A DNA stretch of 64,000 nucleotides, from the NCBI GenBank assembly GCA_947471745.1, contig CANJKZ010000398.1, positions 1,084,501 through 1,148,500 on the forward strand, in the 5' to 3' direction. Below are positions 14,201-24,948 of this stretch, in pieces (within the stretch, counting starts at the first letter, position 1; each line of letters opens with the position of its first letter). This DNA comes from Closterium sp. Naga37s-1 (Eukaryota; Streptophyta; Zygnematophyceae; Desmidiales; Closteriaceae). Below the pieces are notes generated by a model. It was given only the letters and a program-made list of their open reading frames with translations. It was not told the origin of the DNA and ran no database searches. The position numbers and the translations under genes are program-made.

Positions 14201-15829
14201 TTACTTACCCGTATGGTTGGTGTAAAGAGTGAGTGCGTTACTTACCCGTATGGTTGCTACCAAGAGTAAGTGCTTTACTTACCCGTATGGTCGGTACCAA
14301 CAGTACGTGCGTTAATTCCCCATATGGTTGGTACTAAGAGTAAGTGCGTTACTTACCCGTATGGTTGGTACTAAGAGTATGTGCGTTACTTACCCGTATG
14401 GTTTGTACTAAAAGTAAGTGCGTTACTTACCCGTATGGTTGGTACCAACAGTACGTGCGTTAATTCCCCATATGGTTGGTACTAAGAGTAAGTGCGTTAC
14501 TTACCCGTATGGTTGGTACTAAGAGTATGTGCGTTACTTACCCGTATGGTTTGTACTAAAAGTAAGTGCGTTACTTACCCGTATGGTTGGTACCAACAGT
14601 AAGTGTGTTACTTACCCGTATGGTTGGTACCAAGAGTACTTGTGTTACTTACCCGTTTGGTTGGTACCAACAGTAAGTGCATTACTTACCCGTGTGGTTG
14701 GTACCAACAGTAAGTGCGTTACTTACCCGTATGGTTGCTACTAAGAGTAAGTGCGTTACTTACCCGTATGGTTGGTACCAACAGTAAGTGTGTTACTTAC
14801 CTGTATGGTTGGTACCAAGAGTAAGTGTGTTACTTGCCCGTTTGGTTGGTACCAACAGTATTTGCATTACTTACCCGTATGGTTGGTACCAACAGTAAGT
14901 GCGTTACTTACCCGTATGGTTGCTACTAAGAGTAAGTGCGTTGCTTACCTGTATGGTTGGTGTAAAGAGTAAGTGCGTTTCTTACCCGTATGATTGGTAC
15001 CAAGAGTAAGTGTGTTACTTACCCGTGTGGTTGGTACCCAGAGTAAGTGCGTTGCTTACCCGTATGGTTGGTGTGAATAGTAAGAGCGTTACTTACCCGT
15101 ATGGTTGGTGTGAAGAGTAAGTGCGTTACTTACCCGTATGGTTGGTACTAAGAGTAATTGCGTTACTTACCCGTATGGTACAAAGAGTAAGTGCATTACT
15201 TACCCGTATGGTTCGTACTAAGAGTATGTCCGTTACTTACCCATATGGTTGGTACGAAGAGTAAAAGCGTTACTTACCCGTTTGGTTGGTACCAAGAAAA
15301 AGTGCGTTACTTACCCGTATGGTTGGTGTAGAGTAAGTGCGTTACCTACCCGTATGGTTGGTACTAAGAGTAAGTGCGTTACTTACCCGTATGGTTGGTA
15401 CTAAGAGTAAGTGCGTTACTTACCCGTATCGTTGGTACCAACAGTAAGTGTGTTACATACTGTTGGTACCAAGAGTATGTGCGTTATTTACCCGTATGGT
15501 TGGTACCAACCGTAAGTGTGTTACTTACCCGTATGGTTGGTCCCAAGAGTAAGTATGTTACTTACCCGTTTGGTTGGTACCAACAGCAAGTGCGTTACTT
15601 ACCCGTGTGGTTGGTACCAACAGTAAGTGCGTTACTTACCCGTTTGGTTGGTACCAAGTGTAAGTGCGTTACTTACCCGTATGGTTGGTGTGAAGAGTAA
15701 GTGCGTTACTTACCCGTATGGTTGGTACTAAAAGTAACTGCGTTACTTACCCATATGGTTGGTACTAAGAGTAAGTGCGTTACTTATCCGTGTGGTTGGT
15801 ACTAGTAGTAAGTGCGTTACTTACCCGTA

Positions 15830-17900
15830 TGGTTGGTACCAACGGTAAGTGTGTTACCTACCTGTATGGTTGTTACCAAGAGTAACTGCGTTAGTTACCC
15901 GTATGGTTGGTACCAACAGTAAGTGTGTTACCTACCCGTATGGTGGTACCAAGAGTACGTGCGTTACTCACCCGTGTGGTTGGCACCAAGAGTAAGTGTG
16001 TTACTTACCCGTATGGTTGGCGTGAAGAGTAAGTCCGTTACTTACCCGTATGGTTAGTGTGAAGAGTAAGTGCGTTACTTACCCGTATGGTTGGTACTAA
16101 GAGTAAGTGCGTTACTTACCCGTATGGTTGGTACTAAGAGTAAGTGCGTTACTTACCCGTATGGTTGGTACCAACAGTAAGTGTGTTACTTACCCGTATG
16201 GTTGGTACCAAGCGTATGTGCGTTATTACCCGTATGGTTGGTACCAACCGTAAGTGTGTTACTTACCCGTATGGTTGGTCCCACGAGTAAGTATGTTACT
16301 TACCCGTTTGGTTGGTACCAACAGTAAGTGCGTTACTTACCCGTGTGGTTGGTACCAAGAGTAAGTGCGTTACTTACCCGTTTGGTTGGTACCAAGTGTA
16401 AGTGCGTTACTTACCCGTATGGTTGGTGTGAAGAGTAAGTGCGTTACTTACCTATATGGTTGGTACTAAGAGTAAGTGCGTTACTTACCCGTATGGTTGG
16501 TACTAAGAGTAAGTGCGTTACTTATCCGTGTGGTTGGTACTAGTAGTAAGTGCGTTACTTACCCGTATGGTTGGTACCAACGGTAAGTGTGTTACTAATC
16601 CGTATGGTTGCTACCAAGAGTAAGTGCGTTATTTACCCGTATGGTTGGTACCAAGAGTACGTGCGTTACTTACCCGTGTGGTTGGTACGAAGTGTAAGTG
16701 CGTTACTTTCCCGTATGGTTGGTGTGAAGAGTAAATGCGTTACTTACCCGTATGGTTGGTACTAAGAGTAAGTGCGTTACTTATCCGTAGGGTTGGTACT
16801 AAGAGTAAGTGCGTTACTTACCCGTATGGTTGGTACCAACAGTGTGTGCGTTGATTACCCATATGGTTGGTACCAACAGTAACTGTGTTACTTACCCGTA
16901 TGGTTGGTACGAAGAGTAAGTGCGTTACTTTCCCGTATGGTTGGTACCAACAATAAGTACGTTACTTACCCGTATAGTTGGTACTAAGGGTAAGTGCGTT
17001 ACTTACCCATATGGTTGTTCCCAAGCGGATGTGCGTTACTTACCCGTATGGTTGGTATTAAGAGTAAGTGCGTTACTTACCCATATGGTTGGTACTAAGA
17101 GTAAGTGCGTTATTTATATGTGTGGTTGGTACTAGTAGTAAGTGTGTTACTTACCCGTATGGTTGGTACCAACAGTAAGTGTGTTACCTACCTGTATGGT
17201 TGTTACCAAGAGTAACTGCGTTATTTACCCGTATGGTTGGTACCAACAGTAAGTGTGTTACTTACCCGTATGGTGGTACCAAGAGTACGTGCGTTACTCA
17301 CCCGTGTGGTTGGCACCAAGAGTAAGTGTGTTACTTACCCGTATGGTTGGCGTGAAGAGTAAGTCCGTTACTTACCCGTATGGTTAGTGTGAAGAGTAAG
17401 TGCGTTACTTACCCGTATGGTTGGTACTAAGAGTAAGTGCGTTACTTACCCGTATGGTTGGTACTAAGAGTAAGTGCGTTACTTACCCGTATGGTTGGTA
17501 CCAACAGTAAGTGTGTTACTTACCCGTATGGTTGGTACCAAGCGTATGTGCGTTATTACCCGTATGGTTGGTACCAACCGTAAGTGTGTTACTTACCCGT
17601 ATGGTTGGTCCCACGAGTAAGTATGTTACTTACCCGTTTGGTTGGTACCAACAGTAAGTGCGTTACTTACCCGTGTGGTTGGTACCAAGAGTAAGTGCGT
17701 TACTTACCCGTTTGGTTGGTACCAAGTGTAAGTGCGTTACTTACCCGTATGGTTGGTGTGAAGAGTAAGTGCGTTACTTACCTATATGGTTGGTACTAAG
17801 AGTAAGTGCGTTACTTACCTGTATGGTTGGTACTAAGAGTAAGTGCGTTACTTATCCGTGTGGTTGGTACTAGTAGTAAGTGCGTTACTTACCCGTATGG
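15830..17900. repeat. 1.33-kb duplication within the diverged satellite
   Basis: A distinctive variant series (GGCACCAAGAGTAAGTGTG, then CGTGAAGAGTAAGTCCG) occurs at 15,982 and 17,312, an offset of 1,330 bp (36 units minus 2). It reports a separate block duplication in the older right-hand part of the array. The outer limits are approximate. Confidence 0.7.
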
Positions 17901-18908
17901 TTGGTACCAACGGTAAGTGTGTTACTTACCCGTATCGTTGCTACCAAGAGTAAGTGCGTTATTTACCCGTATGGTTGGTACCAAGAGTAAGTCTGTTACT
18001 TACCCGTATGGGTGGTACCAAGAGTACGTGCGTTACTTACCCGTGTGGTTGGTACGAAGAGTAAGTGCGTTACTTACCCGTATGGTTGGTCTGAAGAGTA
18101 AGTCCGTTACTTACCCGTATGGTTAGTGTGAAGAGTAAGTGCGTTAGTTACCCGTATGGTTGGTTCTAAGAGTAAGTGCCTTACTTACCCGTATGGTTGG
18201 TACTAAGAGTAAGTGCGTTACTTATCCGTATGGTTGGTACCAACAGTAAGTGCGTTACTTACCCGTATGGTTGGTACCAACAGTAAGTGCGTTACTTACC
18301 CGTATGGTTGGTACTAAGGGTAAGTGTGTTACTTACCCGTATGGTTGGTACCAAGCGGAAGTGCGTTACTTACCCGTATGGTTGGTACCAAGAGTAGGTG
18401 CGTTACTTACCCGTGTGGTTGTACCAAGAGTAAGTGCGTTACTTACCCGTATGGTTGGTGTGAAGAGTAAGTGCGTTACTTACCTGTATGGTTGGTACTA
18501 AGAGTAAGTGCGTTACCTACCCGTATGGTCGGTACCAAGAGTAAGTGCTTTAGTTACTCGTATGGTTGGTGCCTAGAGTAAGTGCATTACTTACCCGTAT
18601 GGTTGGTACCAACAGTAAGTGCGTTAATTACCCGTATGGTTAGTACCAACAGTAAGTATGTTACTTACCCGTATGATTGGTAACAGTAAGTGCTTTAGTT
18701 ACTCGTATGGTTGGTGTGAAGAGTAAGTGCGTTACCTACCCGTATGGTCGGTACCAAGAGTAAGTACTTTAGTTACTCATATGGTTGGTGCCTAGAGTAA
18801 GTGCATTACTTACCCGTATGGTTGGTACCAACTGTAAGTGCGTTAATTACCCGTATGGTTGGTACCAACAGTCAGTATGTTACTTACCCGTATGGTTGTT
18901 GGTGTAAG

Positions 18909-19330
18909 GGCCAAATAAACTCAGGCTAATATGACTTAATCAAACTTAAAACCTCTCCTCGGGGTCACCTCCAAGGGTCCTTGGGTGCCTGGTACAAGAC
19001 CAGCCCCTCTCCTCGGGTCCGAGTTTGTAGAGAGAGGGATCAAGAGGGACTTAGTCAAACCTTGAACGTCGCGCAGCGTATCGTGCAGACCGTCGATCTG
19101 ATTAAGCTGAGAATTTCCTATATCGAAGCTCGCTCCAAGAGATTTAAAATGAGCCAAGTTGCCTCGCGAAAAGTTCTGTCATTAAGAAGTTATGGCTCGG
19201 ACAGCGTTGGCCTAGCGTCGTAGTACTAGCGTACTAGCATTGATTCGGGTAGCATTCCGCCGTCGCACCGCGTAGAAACGAAATTCCAGCAAGGAAGGAA
19301 TTCGCTTGAATCAATTTGACTATCTCCGGG
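18909..19330. other. Unassigned spacer between satellite and dispersed repeat
   Basis: The satellite stops abruptly in a non-repetitive stretch. Short overlapping open frames occur on both strands, but I recognise no domain and no splice structure. It could be a degraded retroelement leader; nothing in it proves that. Confidence 0.5.
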
Positions 19331-19960
19331 TACAAACAGAGAAGGAATAAATAGTTCTAGCTAGCAAGGACCTTGGGAATCAACCTGGGAACAACCAGGG
19401 ATGATCCCAAATAATTCCAAGCAACAGAACCAACCTGGCTGGACAAAACAGCAGGTGGTAGGTTGGTAAACAACCTCTGGTTCTGTTTTTCCAACCTGGG
19501 AAAACAACAACCGGGTTCAGGTCCTAAAAACAGAACCTGTTTTGTCCTTGCCCAACCAGCCAAATGCTGGTTCCGCTGGTTTCCCCTGGCCCTGCATGCA
19601 GATACATACAAACAACATCCAACCTTCACCTAAATTGTACCCCTATAGTGCCTGCCCTGCTACACTATAGTCAACCAAACAAAACAGTACAATTTCGAGT
19701 TGGATAGTCTGCGCAATCAATTCAACCGAACTGCAAAGCTTCCATCTTGGGTTCCTTTGCGAGCTCGTCCTTTCTGCTTGCACTGTTCATAGCGCGTACA
19801 ATGTTGTGCCGAAGCGCACATTGCGCGAGTACCTGCAAATGCATCAAGCGAAAATTGCGAAAGCAAACAAACACACAAACATTCCATTCACACCCAAAGA
19901 CATTCGCACACGCATACTCGTACAAACAGACGGCAGGATGTCGTGCAATGTGAATTTGCA
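19331..19960. repeat. ~625-bp dispersed repeat, copy 1
   Basis: Starts TACAAACAGAGAAGGAATAA and ends near GTGAATTTGCA. It is nearly collinear with 22,496-23,118 in the same orientation, with small indels. A short inverted motif pair (GGTTCAGGTCC / CAGAACC) and a stretch rich in CAAACAAACACACAAACATTC are visible. Short open frames on both strands are shared by the two copies but show no known domain. It does not have clear TG...CA LTR ends, so its class is unknown. Confidence 0.85.
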
Positions 19961-22495
19961 ATGGTTGGTACCAAGAGTAAGTGCGTTACTTACCCGTGTG
20001 GTTGGTACCAAGACTAACTGCGTTACTTACCCGTATGGTTGGTACGAAGAGTAACTGCGTTACTTACCCGTATGGTGGATACGAAGAGTACTGCGTTACT
20101 TACCCGTGTGGTTGGTACCAAGACTAAGTGGGTTACGTAACTGTATGGTTGGTACCAAGAATAAGTGCGTTACTCGCCTATATGGTTGGTGCTAAAAGTA
20201 AGAGCGTTACGTACCCGTGTGGTTGGTATTAAGAGTGAGTGCGTTATTTTTCCGTATCGTTGGTACCAAGAGTAAATGCGTTACTTACCCGCATCGTTCG
20301 TACCAAGAGTAAGTACATTACATACCCGTATGGTCGTTACTAAGAGTAAGTGCGTTACATACCCGTATAGTTGGTACGAAGAGTAAGTGCATTACTTACA
20401 CCGACAGTTGGTTCTAAGAGTAACTGCGTTCCTTACCCGTATGGTTTGTACCAAGAGTAAATGCGTTACTTACCCGTATGGATGGTTCTAAGGGTAGGTG
20501 AGTTACTTACCTTTATATGTGCGTTACTTAACTGTATCGTTGGTACTAAGAGTATGTGCGTTACTTACCCGTATCGTTGGTACCAAGAGTAAGTGCGTTT
20601 CTTACCCGTATGGTTGGTACCAAAAGTAGGTGTGTTACTTACCCGTATGGTGGATTCTAATAGTAGTGCGTTCCTTACCCGTATGGTTGGTACTACGAGT
20701 AAGTGCGTTACTTACCCGTATGGTTGATACCAAGAGTAAGTGCGTTACTTACCTGTATGGTTGGTACCAGGGTAAGTGCGTTAGTTACCCGTATCGTAGG
20801 TACCAAGACTAAGTGCGTTAGATACACGTATGGTTGGTACTAAGAGTAAGTGTATTACTTACACGTATAGTCGGTACGAAGAGTAAGTGCGTTACTTACC
20901 CCTATGGTTGATACTAAGAGTTAGTACGTTACTTACCTGTATCGTTGGCAATAAGAGTAAGTGCATTACTTACCCATATGGTTGGCAGCAAGATTAAGTG
21001 CGTTACTTACCCGTGTGGTTGGTACTAAGAGAATGTGCGTTATTTACCCGTATGGTTGGCACCAAGAATAAGTGCGTTACTCGCCTGTATGGTTGGTGCT
21101 AAATGTAAGAACGTTGCTTACCCGTATGGTTGGTATTATGAGTAAGTGCGTACTTACCTGTATTGTTGGTACCAATAGTAAGTGCGTTACTTACCCATAT
21201 GGTTGGTACCAAGAGTATGTGCGTTACTTACCCCTATGGTTGGTACTACGAGTAAGTACGTTACTCTTATGGTTGACACCAAGAGTATGGGCGTTACTCG
21301 CTTGTATGGTTGGTGCTAAAAGTAAGTGCGTTGCTTACCCGTATGGTTGGTACTAAGAGTATGTGCGTTACTTACCCATATGGGTGGCACCAAGAGTATG
21401 TTCGTTACTTACCCGTCTGGTAGTACCAAGATAAGAGCGTTACTTACCCGTATGGTTGGTACTAAGAGTAAGTGTGTTACTTACCCATATGGTTCGTACC
21501 AAATGTAAGTGCGTTACGTACCCGTATGGTTGGCACTAAGAGAACGTGCGTTACTTACCTGTATGGTTGGTACCAATAGTAAGTGCGTTACATACCTGAA
21601 TGGTTGGTACTAAGAGCAAGTGCCGTTACCTACACCTATTGTTGATATTAAGAGTTAGTGCGTTACATACTTGTATAGTTGGTACTAAGAGTAAGTGGAT
21701 TATTTACCCGTATGGTTGGTACCAAGACTAAGTGCTTTACTTACCCGTATGGTTGGTACCAAGCGTAGGTACGTTACTTGCCTGTATCGTTGGTACCAAG
21801 AGTAAGTGCGTTACATACATGTATGGTTGTTACTAGGAGTAAGTGCATTACTTGCACATTTGGTCGGTACCAAGAGTAAGCTACCCCTATGGTTGGTACT
21901 AAGATTAAGTGCGTTAGTTACCCATATAATTTGTACTAAGAGTAAGTGGTTATTTACCTGTATGGGTGGTTCTAAGAATACGTCCATTAGATATCCATAT
22001 GGTTGGTACTAAGAGTACGTGTAATAATTACACGTATGGTCGGTAATAGGAGTAAGTGCGTTATATACCCCGTATGGTTGGTACTAAGAGTAAGTGCATT
22101 ACTTACCCATATAATTGGTACTAAGAGTAAGTGCGTTAGTTACTTGTATGGTTGGTACTAAGAGTAAGTGCGTTACTTACCCATATAGTTGATACTAAGA
22201 GTAAGTGCGTTCCATACCCATTTGGTTGTACTAAGAGAAAGTGAGTTACTTAGCTGTATGGTTGGTACCAAAAGTAGGTGTGCTACTTACCCGTATCGTT
22301 GGTACCAATAGTAAGTGCGTTACATACCCGTATGGTTGGTACTAAGAGTAAGTGCATTACTTGCATGTATGGTCGGTACAAAGAGTAAGTGCGTCACATA
22401 CCTCTGTGGTTAGTACTAAGAGTAAGTGAGTTACTTACCCGTATGGTTGTTACCAAGAGTAAGTTCGTTACTTACCCGTATGGTTGGTACCAAGT
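19961..22495. repeat. 37-bp satellite, second diverged block
   Basis: The same 37-bp unit as the main array, about 68 units, with many more substitutions, 1-4-bp indels and missing pieces. It lies exactly between the two copies of the ~625-bp dispersed repeat. The higher divergence suggests an older array edge no longer homogenised with the main block. Confidence 0.93.
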
Positions 22496-23118
22496 TACAA
22501 ACAGAGAAGGAATAAATATCTAGATCCCAACAATACCAGGAGTCAACCTGGGAACAACAATGGATGATCCCAAATAATTCCAAGCAACAGAACCACCCTG
22601 ACTGGACAAAACAGCAGGTGGTAGGTTGGTAAGCAACCTCTGGTTTTGTTTTTCCAACCTGGAAACACAACAACCAGGTTCAGGTCCTAAAAACAGAACC
22701 TGTTTTGTCCTTGCCCAACCAGCCAAATTCTGGTTCTGCTAGTTTCCCCTGGCCCTGTAGCATGTAGATACAGACAAAGAACATCCAACCTTCACCTTGT
22801 ACCCCTATAGTGCCTGCCGTGCTACAACAAAACAGTACAATGTCGAGTTGGATAGAACTGAATCCGCGCATTCAAATCAACCGAACTGCAAAGCTTCCAT
22901 CTCGGGTTCCTTTGCGAGCTCGTCCTTTCTGCTTGCACTGTTCATAGCGCGTACAATGTTGTGCCGAAGTGCACATTGCGCGAGTACCTGCAAATGCTTC
23001 AAGCAAAAATTGCGAAAGCAAACAAACACACGAACATTCCATTCACATGCAAATGCATTCGCACACGCATACTCGTACAAACAGACGGCAGAATGTTGTG
23101 CAAAGTGAAACTGCACCC
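22496..23118. repeat. ~625-bp dispersed repeat, copy 2
   Basis: Direct repeat of 19,331-19,960, with the same start and the same internal order. It ends near GTGCAAAGTGAAACTGCA and then runs into unrelated sequence. With copy 1 it brackets the second satellite block. The region 23,119-23,225 that follows shows nothing recognisable. Confidence 0.85.
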
Positions 23119-23225
23119 AACAGACTCCCCCTCAGCATGCCGGCTGCATCCCCATCAGTCCATGCTAGTTCATGCTCATTCCACTCATGCGCACACAACG
23201 CCAATGAGGCTCATCCGCAAGTCTC

Positions 23226-23425
23226 TAGGTGAAGAAGTCTGCTGGCTGCTTGTGAGTCTTGATGTAGATCGCCGTCCCCCTCTTCACCTCCTTGCGCAGC
23301 TAGTGCCACTTAATACGCATGTGCTTGTTCAGCCCGTGAAGCACAGCGTTCCTGGCTATCCAAATCACCTCCTTCACCCCATCGAACATCGCCATGTACT
23401 CTGATTCCACGGAGGAGGGCATGGA
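23226..23425 (-). pseudogene. Copia RNase H C-terminal fragment
   Basis: Read on the minus strand, one frame gives SSVESEYMAMFDG, KEVIWIARNAVLHGLNKHMR, then a stop, and IYIKTHKQPADFF. These match the end of Ty1/Copia RNase H (the SxxEAEY block, the SKHI block and the Y-I-x-T-x-x-Q-x-AD-x-x-TK tail). One in-frame stop (KWH then TAG) is present, and the fragment is cut off at both ends. No intact element surrounds it. The sequence differs clearly from the RNase H of the three larger Copia elements in the window, so it is another lineage. Confidence 0.8.
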
Positions 23426-23479
23426 CTACCTCGTCGCCTGCACACCCAAGTTGACGTCGACCTCTGCGGGCACTTGGCT

Positions 23480-23557
23480 GCTCCTCCTGCGCACCCGACC
23501 AACACGTCGGCTTCGCCCAAGCGAGGTCGGGGCCAACACCATATTCCAGTCAACAGT
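23480..23557 (-). mobile_element. Copia LTR start remnant
   Basis: About 75 bp resembling the 5' end of the Copia-A LTR (25,862-25,940 and 38,811-38,889), including the CCCAAGCGAGG and GGGGCCAACAC segments and a terminal GTCAACA. On the minus strand it reads LTR start followed directly by RNase H sequence, so leader, gag and most of pol are missing. It is a rearranged scrap of a Copia-A relative. Confidence 0.6.
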
Positions 23558-23598
23558 ATCAACCCTAAACACCACGTGGCAGGGTGTTTAGGGTTGAT
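23558..23598. repeat. Telo-box hairpin A
   Basis: Perfect inverted repeat with 16-bp arms (ATCAACCCTAAACACC and its complement) and a 9-nt loop. The arm contains the telomere-like ACCCTAAAC motif. It is one of four such hairpins in the window. Confidence 0.9.
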
Positions 23599-23643
23599 CC
23601 ATCCCGAAAATGCGTCCGGAAAAAACAATATACCCCAGTGGGA

Positions 23644-23694
23644 AAGGCATCAACCCTAAATACCTTGTTGCATGGTGTTTAGGGTTGATGCCTT
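23644..23694. repeat. Telo-box hairpin B
   Basis: Inverted repeat with 21-bp arms (AAGGCATCAACCCTAAATACC against a complement with one T/C difference) and a 9-nt loop. It sits inside a wider inverted pair: the stretch at about 23,601-23,623 (ATCCCGAAAATGCGTCCGGA) faces its near-complement at about 23,697-23,722. Confidence 0.9.
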
Positions 23695-23720
23695 CTTTTC
23701 CGGAAGCATTTTTGGGTGGG

Positions 23721-23765
23721 ATCAACCCTAAATACGGGAACCAGTAGGTCGTTTAGGGTTGAAAC
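23721..23765. repeat. Telo-box hairpin C
   Basis: Weaker inverted repeat with TCAACCCTAAA on the left and TTTAGGGTTGA on the right, spaced by about 18 nt. It belongs to the same family as hairpins A and B, 60-160 bp away. Confidence 0.7.
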
Positions 23766-24936
23766 TTGTTTCGCCCAATTACGTTTCGACTTCTTGGCCA
23801 GCGTAACAATTGAACGCTCTCAGATTGGACATCCACGTAACTATTCACCAGCAGCGGTAATAGTACCTTTAGAGCGAAGTTTGTCCTGTAATACTTCTCG
23901 ATAAACAAAAGACCTAACTTTATGTCTGAGGGTCGGAGGAGCGGTAAGTGTCCGCAACTAGCAATGAAGGTCCCTGGAAAGTGCAGGGTAAATAGTAGTA
24001 CCCCCACCATAGCTACCATTTTTGACACACAATCGGCTGAATGCCACTCCATATACAGGGCACTTGGCAAACAGCCATCAGTACAAGCAGGCCCTATGAT
24101 ATCATAGTTATTTCCCTGATTTTCCTGATTTTCCTGATTTTCAGCCCACTTTTTTGTACCAAGGCTGAACTTTCTGCCTTTTTTATTTTGTGACACTGAA
24201 ATTTCTGCCGTTTTTTGTCTAAGGGGACTGATATTTCAGCCTTTTATCGAATGTGTATACTGAATGCACATTCTGCATCCTTCCTGCAAAAAAAACCCGA
24301 AATTACAAGGACTCTAACATTTACAACGTTGTTAGGTGAATCATCACCGCTTGGAAGATCCCCAGTTCGAGACCCTTCGCTGTCGTGTTTCGTTGTCGCT
24401 GCATTGATATCCAAGATATAGTCTGAATTTTTCCCTCCCGCAATGACAACCTCGAACTCGCTGCTATGGCCGCCTGGAGGTTGCTTGGCAAGCTCATATC
24501 GTGAAGCTCCCTTATCAGTTCGCCTCGTTAATGACACCAATGGCATCGCCTTTCTATACGCTATCGGGAAATACGGCTTTAATGTTGACATTGTCGACAT
24601 TGCATCACCCGATTTCAAGGCACATTGACAAGATGATACGGAGTCATCCCTTGGGACCTCATCCGGCTTCACGTTTTCATTTCCAAGTTTCTTTAACAAC
24701 TTCGTGGCTAACAAAATACCTGCACAGTGCTTCTCGGCTATTCCAACGTTTATCCCAAGGCATGATCCCGAGGCTATCACCTCGTTTTCTCATCACATCC
24801 AGCAAGAATATTGGTCAGAGGCTCCTAAGGACTATTTAATTCGGTGCTCACACAAGCAGCATCATCATCGGCTTTTTCAGCCTTCTCTCACTAGTATTTA
24901 AACACCTCGCCGCTGCTTTATTGTCATCCTCGCACC
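23766..24936. other. Unassigned region; right end is probable LINE leader
   Basis: Open frames occur on both strands (minus 24,780-24,244, 178 codons; minus 24,196-23,753, 147 codons; plus frames around 24,443-24,900). None shows a domain I know. A T-rich stretch at 24,110-24,240 repeats CCTGATTTT. Since a LINE ORF1 starts at 24,937, the bases just upstream, from about 24,880, plausibly belong to its 5' untranslated leader. The boundary between host DNA and LINE is not visible. Confidence 0.4.
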
Positions 24937-24943
24937 ATGCCTC

Positions 24944-24948
24944 CTAAG
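24944..24948. repeat. Target-site duplication of Copia-A, left (CTAAG)
   Basis: CTAAG directly before the TG end of the left LTR; the identical 5 bp follow the right LTR at 38,890-38,894. Five bp is the usual duplication size for this class. Confidence 0.95.

Larger units (their letters stand above)
1..18908. repeat. 37-bp satellite array, main block
   Basis: Continuous tandem array with a 37-bp unit (GTAAGTGCGTTACTTACC then CGTATGGTTGGTACCAAGA), about 510 units, open at the left window edge. Each unit holds two inverted motifs: GTAAGT/ACTTAC around a 5-nt spacer, and the 10-bp palindrome TTGGTACCAA. Variants (TACTAAG, TACAAACAG, TGTGAAGAG, GTTTCAAG) recur in fixed orders. Because 37 is 1 mod 3, the array cycles through the three frames and gives short open frames of up to about 85-108 codons with a repeating pattern ending YGWYQE; these are by-products, not genes. 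Units are most uniform before about 14.2 kb and more diverged towards the right end. The likely role is heterochromatic or pericentromeric satellite; this is inference. Confidence 0.97.

Noticed and set aside
482-18501. Short plus-strand open frames (60-108 codons) in the satellite, with patterns such as YLPVWLVLRVSALLTRMVG
   Set aside because: They follow from a 37-bp unit read through three frames; they start and stop at unit variants, have no homology beyond themselves and no gene signals.
1-18908. A CRISPR-like array
   Set aside because: Units are contiguous with no unique spacers, and the setting is eukaryotic with no cas genes.
19722-23116. Shared short frames in the two ~625-bp repeats as a small gene
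   Set aside because: Frames exist on both strands, lengths differ between copies and no domain is visible; similarity comes from the DNA repeat itself.
24330-24380. A tRNA on the plus strand (CAGTTCGAGACCC resembles a B-box)
   Set aside because: No acceptor stem, no A-box at the right distance and no T-stem pairing.
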